Shown piece by piece: positions 23,294-32,440 of a stretch of DNA of 33,806 nt (position 1 is its first letter; every line of letters starts with the position of its first letter). Where the stretch lies: the NCBI GenBank assembly GCA_900074885.1, contig FJUW01000096.1, positions 1-33,806 on the forward strand. The letters run 5' to 3'. The stretch comes from Rhynchosporium graminicola. Taxonomy: Eukaryota > Ascomycota > Leotiomycetes > Helotiales > Ploettnerulaceae. A model generated the notes under the pieces. That model saw only the letters and a list, made by a program, of their open reading frames with translations. It was not told the DNA's origin and ran no database searches. The translations under genes were made by a program, and so were the position numbers.

Positions 23294-23840
23294 AACTTAA
23301 AGCGATCTATATAGAATCGGAAGGATCGAAATAGTTTAGCTACTCTACGAGAGCAGGATCTAAGGCCTCGATATCAGGTAAGGACGCGGGCTTCTCTTAC
23401 TCTTTCGCTATATATTCTTTTTCTTCGATAGCTTCTAACTTATCTAGAGAATAAAGACTACGATATAGTATCTTAGCTGCTTTTATACGAAAGAATTCTC
23501 TTTATATATTAATCTGAAGGATCTTAGCTTATTAGAAAGCTAGATATTTAATTAGCTTTTACTAATCCTATTAAGCTTCCTTATAGGCCTAGGTAAGATC
23601 GGCCTCAGTTCTCTCCAACTTGCGCTATTTACTCTTTAAAGGACTTTATATATTATATTTTATATTTCTACTAGTGCGAATATATTCGGTATAACGATTA
23701 GAGTTAGAAGAGATAATATAGACCTAACGAGGATCTTTATCGTAACGAGAATAAGACGGTATTTTGAAATTATAATAAAAGACACGAGATAGGAGGCTTT
23801 ATTAGTTCTCTTTAATATGTTCGTAATAAGTAGGGGATAT
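23274..23840 (-). pseudogene. Antisense ORF between pol and 3' LTR of element F, RIP-broken
   Basis: On the minus strand one frame of about 185 codons runs from about 23840 to 23274, broken only by TAA/TAG codons of RIP type. Near its N-terminal side, codons that RIP would derive from TGT give a C-x2-C-x8-C pattern (about 23660-23702, now Tyr). A Lys/Glu/Gln-rich coiled stretch follows, then an acidic C-terminal part ending near the pol stop. No Met start is visible. From memory, many fungal Gypsy-associated hypothetical proteins have a short Cys cluster followed by a charged coil, but I cannot verify the match. Function is unknown. The frame overlaps the last codons of the sense pol by a few bases at most. 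Confidence 0.6.
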
Positions 23841-23922
23841 AGTAAAAGAAGAAGAAAGTTATTATAGAAGGTCGACGTTTCTTATTTAGGTATATAAGCT
23901 AGAAGCGCGGGACGCGCTAAGC

Positions 23923-23936
23923 CAGAAGGGGGATAG
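23923..23936 (+). other. Element F polypurine tract
   Basis: The purine run agaagggggatag lies directly before the 3' LTR start (tgttata at 23937), where plus-strand DNA synthesis is primed. Confidence 0.75.
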
Positions 23937-24308
23937 TGTTATAACCCTTAGCTGTAATAAGTAATATAGCTCTAAGGCTCGGCAGATAGACTAACTTACT
24001 TAGCTAGCTCTATACTATATAGAGAAGCTATAAGTCACGTGACGAAAGTCATATGCTAAATTAGCTTATAGTTCCTGAACTAGATAATAATTCAGATAAT
24101 TCAGATAATTCAATAGAATAAAGGTTCTATATATACTAGCACGTCTACTTACTAGATAGAAGCTTCGTGCTTAACTCAAATATAGTATCTTACTTATACT
24201 TAGTAACTTATAAAGATTACTAGACTTGATCTAGTGATAGCGTCCCTGCTTACTTAACTAACCTCTTTCGCACTCTAGGACGAACACCACGCCCTACTGT
24301 ACGTTACA
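23937..24308 (+). repeat. Element F 3' LTR (family 4)
   Basis: 372 bp, TGTTATAACCC...CGTTACA with unmutated ends. It contains the 10-base palindrome gtcacgtgac (24034-24043), an E-box/CRE-like core; the 5' LTR reads gtaacgtgac there. Confidence 0.92.
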
Positions 24309-24310
24309 AG

Positions 24311-24547
24311 AGGTTCCCGGTGTTTACTGATAATAACGGCGCTTTATTACTCTCTAAAAACCCTTAATTCCATGAGAGAACTAAGCATATAGCTATAAAG
24401 TACTACTTTATAAGGGACCTAATTAATCAAGGTACTATAGATTTAATCTATATTAGTACTTTAAAGCAAAAGGCAGACGGGTTTACTAAAGCCCTAGATA
24501 GGCCTAAATTTAAGGAGTTTATAAAACACTTTGAACTAGCTTATTAG
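24311..24547 (+). pseudogene. Element E (Copia) RNase H C-terminal fragment
   Basis: A 79-codon frame directly after the LTR of F encodes the end of a Ty1/Copia RNase H: the DNNGALLLSKNP motif, HERTKHIAIKYYFIRD, then ADGFTKAL near the C-terminus, and a stop at 24545-24547. Only one internal stop is present (taa after the SKNP block, from CAA or GAA), so RIP is light here. It was the end of the E Pol polyprotein; everything upstream is missing, cut at the junction with F. The order RNase H last, then purine tract and LTR, identifies Copia rather than Gypsy. Confidence 0.9.
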
Positions 24548-24727
24548 AGCTAGTAATTCAGATTATTATAAGAGAATTAGGTTTATTTAACCTAGGAGGG
24601 TAGCTACGAGGTGGCATTTCTATTCCTTATTATATTTCTTTTATAATAACCTAAGGGTATTTGATTAGTGATTTACCTTATATAGTTCTGTTTTAAAACT
24701 GACTATAAGGCTCTGATTAAGAGGGCG
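24548..24727 (+). other. Element E 3' untranslated region and purine tract
   Basis: 180 bases without coding signal. The purine tract aagagggcg (24719-24727) abuts the 3' LTR start at 24728. Confidence 0.65.
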
Positions 24728-25204
24728 TATTGGATTTATAACTAGTACCTTGGTCAGTTTACTAGTACCTTAGTTAGTTTTACCTGCATTAGTATACATA
24801 CCCTGTACCTTATCAGTATATAGTCTTAGTACCTGGTTCAGTACCTTGCGTATATACCTTGTTATACCTGGCACCTACACCTTGTACCTTATTAATAGCC
24901 TATACCCTGCATACTCTATTAGAGTTACTATGAAGGTTCTCGATAGAGTTCTACTACTCTCTAGTACGTATATCGTACTTCTAGAGGTTTCTACTAACGT
25001 AGTATGATTCTATAGTATACGTGTCTTCTTCTATGGAGTTCTGTATTACGTAGTATAGAATATTCTAGAGAGCTCATATAGCTATATAAGTAGCTAGAAT
25101 CTCTCCTATAGTTAGCTCTCTTTAAGCAAGCAAAGTAAGTCAAATTAATCACGTATTATTCTGTTATTCTGACCTTTAGCCGATTTCCACCTTCAATTTT
25201 CATA
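24728..25204 (+). repeat. Element E 3' LTR (family 3, copy c)
   Basis: 477 bp, start tattgga and end ttttcata. It shares the shorter central sequence of copy a and lacks the 11 bases found in copy b. GTACC-type repeats are present, several altered by RIP to gtatatacc-like forms. Confidence 0.92.
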
Positions 25205-25900
25205 ATTATTCCTCTTTTATTCTGATTATACCATAGACTAGGGTAGTAGTAATAGTAGCCTTCAGGTAACTCTTCTTAATTACATCTGCCTAGTTCTATT
25301 CCTCTGCTTCGAGGATCAGCTGATTGAAATTATTAAGGAATTTATTTAAAGGACGAGCTTCTTACTTAATCTTATTTAGTTAGCTTATAGCTTTCTACTA
25401 GTAATAGAAGTTACGAAAAGCAGTAGCTATCTGCTAGAATAGCCTTTCGACTATTTACTGCTCCTACCTCTAAGAGAAGCTTACCTAAGGGTAAATTCGT
25501 CCTGTAGCCTCGCCTAAGAGATAGCTAAACGTATATTATATCCTTTCCCTCTTATTACTAATAGTAGTAGTATCGATCTCTAGCTTCGCTCGTAGGATAC
25601 CCTCGAATTAGGGGTATAAGGCCAGGTCGATACCCTTAAACTTTTCGGGTTACGGTATATATTACTTTATTATTATAAGTAGTTCCGAGGTTATTAATCG
25701 TATTATATCGATAGGAGTTAGTACTACTAGTAGTACTAGTAGTATATTTCTTTATACTTCTATATCTTCGATCCTACTAGTTAGGGTAGCGGTCGTATTT
25801 ACTTATTATGCTACTAGCTTAGTAACTTGTCGTCTTTATACTTCGAAGGCATCTAGTAGCTACTAGGAGAGCTATTCTTCTGCTATAGTGAACTATATAT
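25205..25900 (-). pseudogene. gag: Element C gag, N-terminal part; RIP-broken
   Basis: The minus strand from about 25900 to 25205 is homologous to B 11240-11928: the leader-to-gag junction, the KFDS-type block and the SGKATGR block (complement near 25505-25520). It retains more CA/TG than B and is the less mutated copy. It breaks off exactly at the end of the Copia LTR (25204) at the point matching B 11928; the rest of gag and the zinc knuckle are missing. Confidence 0.82.
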
Positions 25901-26168
25901 TCTGGCGTTATTGTAGTTACTACCCGTGTAGTAATCGTATAAATAGCCGGACTTACTATATGTAGTCCGAGGCGTTTTCTTATGTACTCGTAGGTAAAGC
26001 AGCCGGATCTATTATATATAGTTCGAGGCGTCTGTCTCTGTATCGTAGGTATATATATAGCAATAGCAGGGCCAGGGTACTAACTTTCCTATATACTCGT
26101 ATCGTCTACTACTCGAAAGCAGATCCTCTTTCGTTTAATTAAGAATATCAGGAATAAGTTAATTCTAA
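25901..26168 (-). other. Element C leader
   Basis: Minus-strand sequence between the 5' LTR and gag, homologous to B 10821-11230 but with a single long unit instead of two. It includes two agacgcctc-type blocks and the hairpin-like ctgctttcgag(c/t)ag segment. No coding signal. Confidence 0.7.
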
Positions 26169-26385
26169 TATCATAGGGCGAATACAAAGTATATAGTATA
26201 AAAGCTCGTCTATATTATATGAAGAATTAACTAAGGAGGGAAGGGAAGAATAAGGGTTTCCCATCGAAGAAAAGATAATACCGCGGCCGCTAGTGGCAGT
26301 AGCATTAGAACACGTACGATAATAGGTCAGGTACTAACGTAGACGCCTCAGGCGTCAAGTATACGAACGGGTGCAACCCGTCACA
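26169..26385 (-). repeat. Element C 5' LTR (family 2)
   Basis: 217 bp, reverse orientation; plus-strand ends tatcataggg and acccgtcaca. It is the least RIP-altered family-2 LTR on its TGTGACGGG side. ATTAA follows at 26386-26390, matching 14426-14430. Confidence 0.93.
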
Positions 26386-26390
26386 ATTAA

Positions 26391-28087
26391 GCCGAAAGTA
26401 CTATAAGAACTACTACTATTATAAGGGATAGTAGCAGTAGCCTCGGTTACGATATAATAAGATCGAAGATACTAAAAAGAAGAAGAAAAAGCCTCGCGAC
26501 TATAGAATAAATCCCTATAAATTGAAGAACCCGAAGTAGTTAATAAAGCCGCCTCGGATAACGATACTACTACTACTACCTCTATAACGCTTAAGGAACT
26601 CTAGTTATAAGCAGAATAAGCCGATAGTATATACTAGGGAGTAGCTAAGGTAGTACGCGATAAATAGCGCGTATTCTCTATTATACTAAAGTTAAAAGTA
26701 TTAGTATTAGAGTACTTACTATTAGAAGTAAGTAGACTATAATTCCGAGGTAGACTATAGTTACTCGGTTCCGAAGAACTATATATAAAGTTAATCTAAG
26801 CGATATATAATACTAAGATATATAAGTACTTAAGACGAGATTTAATTACTATTATTATAAGTTAATAGTTCTTTTAGCTAAAGATATCAGAAGATATAAG
26901 AAAGTTCGTTCGAAACTATAATACTTATAGAAGGAATAAGATATAGCGAGACTAGAGGTAAGGATTCCTTAAACTACTACTACTACTAGACTAGATCTAG
27001 TAAGAAATTTCTATTGATTTCATTATCGATCTTCTAGAAAGTGAAAGATATACTAACCTGATCGTAGTTACTAATCGGCTTAGAAAGGGAATTATATATA
27101 ACGGATTACTATTAATTAATATAGAAGCTATAGTAAAATAGTTTATATAAGTCTATTATAAATAATACGTACTATTACGCGTAATTATATCTGACCGAGG
27201 GAAATAATTCGTCGGAATATTATGAATATAGATATATTCTTTACTAGGGATTATATAACGCTTTTCTATAGCTTATTACCCGGAAACTGATAGCTTTATA
27301 GAGAGGATAAACTAGATATTAGAGTCGTATTTATATATATTTATAGACTTCATATTAGACGATTAGTTTAATATATTACTATTAGTAGAAGTAGTAATTA
27401 ATAATCGAGATATTATATTAATAGAAGTAAGCTTATTCTTTCTAACTTATAGTTAAAACGTATAATATATCGATTTAGATATCGAAAACGAACTTATTAT
27501 TACTACTAACTGCTTATCTATTTAAAAAACGGATACGATCTTAAAGAAGCTATAAGACGCTAGGGAATAGATATAGATAGTAATAGTAGTAGCGTAATAA
27601 GTCTAAGAAGAGTTTATTTATTATTACTACTAATAAGCTCTAGAGTTTAAAGTCAGAGATAAGATCTAATTAAGTTTATAGAATATTCGTACGAATCGGC
27701 CCGCGAAGAAACTCGATATAAAGTAAGCTAAGTATATAATACTCGAAGTAGTCGGGTCGTATAGCTATCGTTTGAATACGCTACTAAGACTATATAATAT
27801 TTTTTATATATAGTTATTATACTTAGCTACTATTAACTTATTATCGAGCTAAGTATAGGATAACTTATAGCTACTGCTACTGCTAGTAGTAGATAAAGAC
27901 GAGATCGAAGTAGAAGAAATCCTAGTAGAGAGATCCTTTTAATAAGGAGGCTAATAAAGAAGAAGTATCTAGTTAAATAAATAAGTTATATAAGACTAAT
28001 ATAAGAACCGGAAGTAGCTCTTACTACTACTATAGTATTTAATAAGTAGAAAGAGAAGAATAGACCCGAGGGCCTTAACTTCGAAAC
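26391..28087 (+). pseudogene. pol: Element B pol, second part: integrase and chromodomain-like tail; RIP-broken
   Basis: Continues B pol after the C insertion. The zinc-binding region is degraded near 26800-26960. The catalytic core keeps all three acidic codons in one frame (1 mod 3): Asp at 27016-27018 (SIDFI), Asp at 27193-27195 (SDRGK) and Glu at 27301-27303 (IERIN). The core is followed by a long DNA-binding C-terminal region and a tail near 27890-28060 with an EVEEIL start that resembles a diverged chromodomain. The frame ends shortly before the purine tract. Stops are TAA/TAG of RIP type. Homologous to C 16350-14661 on the other strand. Confidence 0.87.
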
Positions 28088-28100
28088 AGAAAGAGAGTAA
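28088..28100 (+). other. Element B polypurine tract
   Basis: The purine run agaaagagagtaa lies directly before the 3' LTR. The matching tract of C is on the minus strand at 14648-14660. Confidence 0.7.
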
Positions 28101-28317
28101 TATAACAGGTTATACCCGTTAGTATACTTAACGCCTAAGGCGTTTACACTAGTACCTGACGTATTATTATACGTATTCTAATACTATTACTACTAGCGGC
28201 CGCAGTATTATCTTTTCTTAGAAAGGAGATTCTTATTTCTCCTTTTTCTTCCTAGTTAATTCTCCTTATAATATAAATAAGCTTTTATACTGCATACTTT
28301 ATATTCGCCCTGTGATA
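28101..28317 (+). repeat. Element B 3' LTR (family 2)
   Basis: 217 bp, start tataacagg and end ccctgtgata. CTATT follows at 28318-28322, matching 10599-10603. Its last 30 bases are less mutated than those of the 5' LTR. Confidence 0.92.
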
Positions 28318-28917
28318 CTATTTCGCCTTCCTTATATTCTAGAGACTCTTATAGATTAGTAGTAGTAAGTATTCGATCCTTCTTCGTAATTCGATTTAAT
28401 CTATAATAGTCGATATAAAATTGTAGCTTATCTCTTAGTTTCTTTATAAATAAGATAAGAGTAGTAATAGGCGAGTTACTAACTCGAATAAATCCTTTAT
28501 TAAGGAGCTTCGTAAGAGTCTTCTATAGTACTAAGACTTTATCGCGAGATATATTATATAAGAGGTCTTAAGGTACTATAAGTTCCTTATTATTATATAA
28601 TTCGAGTTTAATCTTATAATCGATCCCGGGATCTTATAATAGTAATAATATATCTAATTTCTTATTATTATATAAGTTAAGGTACTTATGTAGTTAATTA
28701 GAGAATTTTATTTATAAGTTAATCTTTATCTTTAGTATAAAAGCCTTCTGGATATTTATTATACTTATAGTAAATACCTATACTTTCTTATATAGTTATT
28801 TTCGAGTAAGCCTATTAAATACTACTATTAATACTATAAAGTAATCTAGCTTATAATCCGGCTTTTATACTCGATTAAATAGGGTTATAGTAATAGTATT
28901 AATATAGTATTATGACT
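28318..28917 (-). pseudogene. pol: Element D pol fragment: protease end and RT N-terminal half (family 2)
   Basis: On the minus strand this matches B from about 12770 to 13365: the region after protease, then the RT fingers with FVKK, LRFYI and KKDRY-type blocks. It continues at 10603 across the B insertion. Similarity to B fades at about 28918; a further 50 bases may belong to D but are too different to be sure. Stops are of RIP type. Confidence 0.83.
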
Positions 28918-29080
28918 TCAGTGTAATAGGTCTGTGCGCCTCGTGCCTCCCACTCCTGTATTTCAGAAATAGAGAGGAAGAAAGAACCTTCTCTCCTTAG
29001 TAATTAGTTTCTATATTAATTATATTATTACTAGCGAACCTCTAGCGATTGATCTACTATTCTATTATACTTATTTACTT
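28918..29080. other. Junction segment between D and I, with a GC-rich patch
   Basis: No gene is recognised. About 28930-28970 is GC-rich with normal CA and TG content, unlike everything around it. The remainder is AT-rich and may be the leader of element I. No LTR of I could be found here. Confidence 0.4.
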
Positions 29081-30374
29081 TAGCGTACTAAGTGATTATT
29101 ATATTCTAACTATTTTTATTTAATATTAGCTTAAATATTTATAATAGCTTAAAGCGGAAAATCCTCTACTATATTAACCCGACTTATACTCTAAGATAAC
29201 TCTATTAAAGCTTAGATAATACCCGGCGGTATACTAGTAAATAATCTTTTAGTTCTATAAGAGAAACTCTAATTACTAAAGAAATAGAATAATATCCTAA
29301 ATAACCTTATATTTAAGTACTAACGAATATTCAGCGAAAACCTTACTTAATACCCTCCGGAAGCTATTATAAGAGTATAACTTTATTAAGCTTATATATC
29401 CGAAGACTTTACCTTAAGTATAAAGAGAGATACTAGTTAATTAGTAGCTCCTGAAGAATTACTAATTCCTCGCCGGGATAAAAGTAAATATATAATTCTT
29501 TCGGAATACGAGAGTAGAAGCTAAAAGGAGCTTACTAAGTACTTATAAGCTTATAACTGAGTTTTCGATTATAATACTAAAATGTACTCAATTAATCTTA
29601 TTAAGATTAAATAAATAGTAATACTACTTTATAAAGAACTAGCGAATACTTAGAAAAGGTTTAAGAAGTATACCTTAGATACTCTTTATATAATAACTTA
29701 GGAAAGTTATAAAGAGTTTCTAGTAAACCTTTAGCTACTTCTTCTCTTATAATAAGTAGCTAACTTATAGGCTCACGAGAATACTCGCTAGAAGTATAAT
29801 TAACTGATTAGAGAGTTTATTAATTATCTTAAGAAGAAAGAGGAATAACTTAAGCTCTTTACTAAGCGATAATTATAAGATATCTTATTTAATAAGATCT
29901 GACTAGAGATTCGCTAGAAAATCGTTAAGAATAGTTAAGTTAATAGACTTTAAACTCGAGATTAAGTTATTTCTATTATTACTCTCTAAGAGATACATAC
30001 CTTATCTAGAAGTACTAATAGTTATAAAAGATAAAAGGAACCTAAAGAGAAGAAATATTAGAAGTTAGATATAAAGAAGAACGATTTATATAAGTACTAG
30101 CGAAGAACTAATAATTAATAAGATAAGAGATAATAAAGATAAGAAAGGAAAAGAGATCTAAATAATATATCTATTAAGGAGCGACTAGCGAGCTAGGATA
30201 TCTCTAAGGTTTAGTATTACTCTTATAATAAATATAGATATATCTCTCTGACCTATCTAAAATCAAATACTAATAATACTAAAGATAAATACTAAGGAAA
30301 GCTATAACTCGTAGTATCTTCTATATCGAAGCTTAGTTTACTAGATAATAAGATAGAAATCTAAATAAAGATTC
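29081..30374 (+). pseudogene. gag: Element I: Gypsy gag with CCHC zinc knuckle, RIP-broken and truncated
   Basis: One frame (2 mod 3) runs from about 29081 to 30374. It contains a helical N-terminal part, a Gypsy capsid-like domain (a run near 29780-29990 with alternating Lys/Glu and Leu) and a C-x2-C-x4-H-x4-C knuckle at 30215-30256, whose Cys and His codons now read tat. Stops are TAA/TAG with one TGA. It is unlike the gag of A/H, B/C or F, so it represents another Gypsy family. Element H cuts it at 30375, so pol is outside the window or lost. Its 5' LTR is not seen. Confidence 0.75.
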
Positions 30375-30609
30375 TGTGACGACTGGTCAGGTTTGGAGGT
30401 CTCTCCCTATTGGTAGAAATACTTACTGCTAAGCGAGATTACACGAGTAGAGTTTAGGGGCCCCTTTTTATATATATACTTCTATTCTCTCTCTACTTCT
30501 TCACTCCTTAGTTGTAGATTCTCAAGTGATTCTTACTACTTCATATTTATAGTAATATGAGGTCTTATTACTTAGGTAGTTTTAAGACCTTTCTAGAGTA
30601 AGCGTTATA
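30375..30609 (+). repeat. Element H 5' LTR (family 1)
   Basis: 235 bp, tgtgacg...cgttata. It has TATATATA at 30471-30478 just after ggggcccc, a perfect 8-base palindrome that is ggggctcc in the 5' LTR of A. Confidence 0.93.
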
Positions 30610-30743
30610 TTATCTATAACTCTTTTACTTATATCTAGGAAGATAGTAAATATCTACTTATATTATACCTCTATGCCTAGAGCTACTAAACGCAAGAGAC
30701 TACGCTATATAGAGAAAGCCTATACTAAGTATAAACTTGAAGA

Positions 30744-32440
30744 ATAGTACCTAAACTAAAGTAACCTAAGTCCGATAAATCGATTACCGGTTCTCTGACT
30801 CCCTTTACCTCTTATTCTTCGGCGACTCGCAATACTCGCCGTAACCTACCTCTCTCTATAGTAGAGAGTACTCGCGACGATACCTCGTCCGATTTAAGCT
30901 CTCTAACTCCTACTATAATTAAGGAACTTACTAAGTCGCTAAACCTCCCCGATAATACCCCTATATTAATAGTAACTATACGAAACTCATAGGAAGACCG
31001 CGCTTACTAGCTATAAGAGGTAGAAAGGAAGCTCGCAGAGGAGAGATAATTAAACGCTAACTTATCTGCAGAATTACGCTAGTTATAAGACGAGTTCCTA
31101 GAACTATACTAGTTAACTACTTAGCGCTCTACTAAGTTTATATTGTTTAATAATATTTAATCGCGTATAATACTACTACTATTAATTAAAGAAAATAACG
31201 CTACTCCTACGCTTAATAATTATTATTGAGAATAATCTACCGGAGGAATATCGTTAATATTATATGCTACGCGTATAGAGAAGATACCGAACCTTCTAAA
31301 TAAGCTCTCTAATAGAATCGACTACTCTCTAAAACTCTAGGAAGTATAGATACGTAACGCCCTCCGGCGCTACTCTAGCTACTTTATCGATAAAGATTAT
31401 TATAAAGATTAGTTACTTAACTAAACGGAAGGAATAGCTAGAACTTACCTAGAACCCTTATTCTTAGAACTAGAATATAACGAAGAAAGCAGTATAATCG
31501 ATTCACTTGATATAATTACTTAACTCGTCTCCTTCTTATCTAATCTATACGACTAATAAACTATAAGAGCTAGCTACTTCGCGCTAAAGATAGATTATAA
31601 GTAGACCTTCTAGATATTCTACTATAAGTTTCGTACGCTAGCTTATAAAGCTAGAGTAAATAATTAATCGACTCTGAAAATAGACTTATAGGAGAAGCTA
31701 CCNTCTCCTTCTTATCTAATCTATACGACTAATAAACTATAAGAGCTAGCTACTCCGCGCTAAAGATAGATTATAAGTAGACCTTCTAGATATTCTACTA
31801 TAAGTTTCGTACGCTAGCTTATAAAGCTAGAGTAAATAATTAATCGACTCTGAAAATAGACTTATAGGAGAAGCTACCTGTATAGCTACGGAAATAGCTC
31901 TTCTAATAGTACTAAACGTTAAGGATACTAGAAGAATACGTTAAAGCTATATAAGCTAAAGACTAAAGTTAATTTATTAAAAAGACATAATATTCAAAGT
32001 CTTCGGCTAAGGCTAGCGCGACTCGGGAACGCCCTATAAATACCTCCTCTTAGCGCCGTAATACTAACTCCTCTTCTTATCCGCAAATTAGTCTTCTTAC
32101 GCCTGAGAATACTAGTATAACTAGTAAATAAGTACTATACTCTATACGAAACGATACGCCTCGTGTATAATCGCTAGCGAATGCTCCTTATTACTTTACG
32201 CCTACCTTATACTTACGCTTATCGTTAGCTTGACCTAATACTCCGTATCGAATTAATATAATTAATACTAATAACGATGTTAATAGCGAGCTAGAAGATA
32301 ATAATAATAAAGAAACGTATAACGACGCCTAGGAGTATATCAAACCGCTAGTAAAAGACTACGCCTAGGGAAAGACTCTTTCCTAGGTAATATACGAGAT
32401 ATATGATATCTTAACCTTACGAAGCTTCTTAGTAGTTAAT
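30744..32440 (+). pseudogene. gag: Element H gag, RIP-broken, with assembly duplication
   Basis: Colinear with gag of A. The likely start is ATA 30744-30746 (mutated ATG), followed by the Ser/Thr-rich N-terminus with fewer stops than in A. An intact ATG at 30673 opens a second, overlapping frame of about 41 codons (closed in H by TAG at 30745 and TGA near 30795); it is out of frame with gag and may be an upstream ORF. The region includes the single N at 31703 and a 175-bp sequence given twice around it, which breaks the frame artificially. The end is approximate. Confidence 0.72.
31528..31878 (+). repeat. 175-bp direct repeat around a single N (probable assembly join)
   Basis: 31528-31702 is repeated at 31704-31878 with one mismatch seen (acttcg against actccg near 31572), separated by one N at 31703. 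Element A has the segment once (about 1957-2131). Without the second copy and the N, H and A align without gaps. This is the pattern of two contig ends joined without merging their overlap. Confidence 0.9.

Larger units (their letters stand above)
17635..24308 (+). mobile_element. Element F: Ty3/Gypsy element (family 4) with antisense ORF
   Basis: 6,674 bp with two 372-bp LTRs (17635-18006, 23937-24308; ends TGTTATAACCC...CGTTACA). The order is gag, protease, RT, RNase H, integrase, chromodomain in one continuous frame (2 mod 3) of about 5.1 kb, then an antisense ORF, a purine tract and the LTR. The flanking 5-mers gccta (17630-17634) and agagg (24309-24313) do not match, and the host element E is missing its middle, so F is probably a recombinant of two copies. 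RT YLDD and the integrase catalytic codons are intact, but RIP stops are abundant. Confidence 0.93.
16631..25204 (+). mobile_element. Element E: Ty1/Copia element, hybrid with middle missing
   Basis: E has family-3 LTRs at 16631-17118 (488 bp) and 24728-25204 (477 bp). Its own internal sequence is only 17119-17634 after the 5' LTR and 24309-24727, encoding the end of a Copia RNase H, before the 3' LTR; the rest is element F. Most of gag, protease, integrase and RT is absent. Flanking 5-mers differ (cgtat and attat). The two LTRs differ by an 11-bp indel near the middle, so they are unlikely to have been born as a pair. I infer a recombinant of two E insertions. Confidence 0.85.
14431..26385 (-). 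mobile_element. Element C: family-2 Gypsy element on the minus strand, middle missing
   Basis: C lies reversed inside B, with its 5' LTR at 26169-26385, 3' LTR at 14431-14647 and matching target duplications ATTAA (14426-14430, 26386-26390). Its own sequence is only 26385 to 25205 (LTR, leader, gag N-terminal part) and 16630 to 14431 (RNase H end, integrase, LTR). Compared with B, the segment matching about 11929-14148 (gag end, protease, RT, most of RNase H; about 2.2 kb) is absent and replaced by E and F. Because the outer target duplications match, both halves come from one insertion and the loss happened afterwards. Confidence 0.9.
10604..28317 (+). mobile_element. Element B: family-2 Ty3/Gypsy element, split by element C
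   Basis: B has 217-bp LTRs at 10604-10820 and 28101-28317 and the target duplication CTATT at 10599-10603 and 28318-28322. Its own sequence is 10604-14430 and 26391-28317; the rest is element C with its contents, which duplicated ATTAA (14426-14430, 26386-26390). Own length is about 5.75 kb: LTR, repeat-rich leader, gag with CCHC knuckle, protease, RT, RNase H, integrase, chromodomain-like tail, purine tract, LTR. It inserted into a minus-strand copy of its own family (D). RIP stops and RT active-site changes make it inactive. Confidence 0.93.

Noticed and set aside
10604..28317. CRISPR-like array or tandem satellite from the recurring LTR and leader repeats
   Set aside because: Repeats are LTR pairs or two to three leader units in retrotransposon context, without regular short spacers.
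31528..31878. A genuine tandem duplication inside gag of H
   Set aside because: The single N exactly between the copies and the absence of the second copy in A point to unmerged contig overlap.
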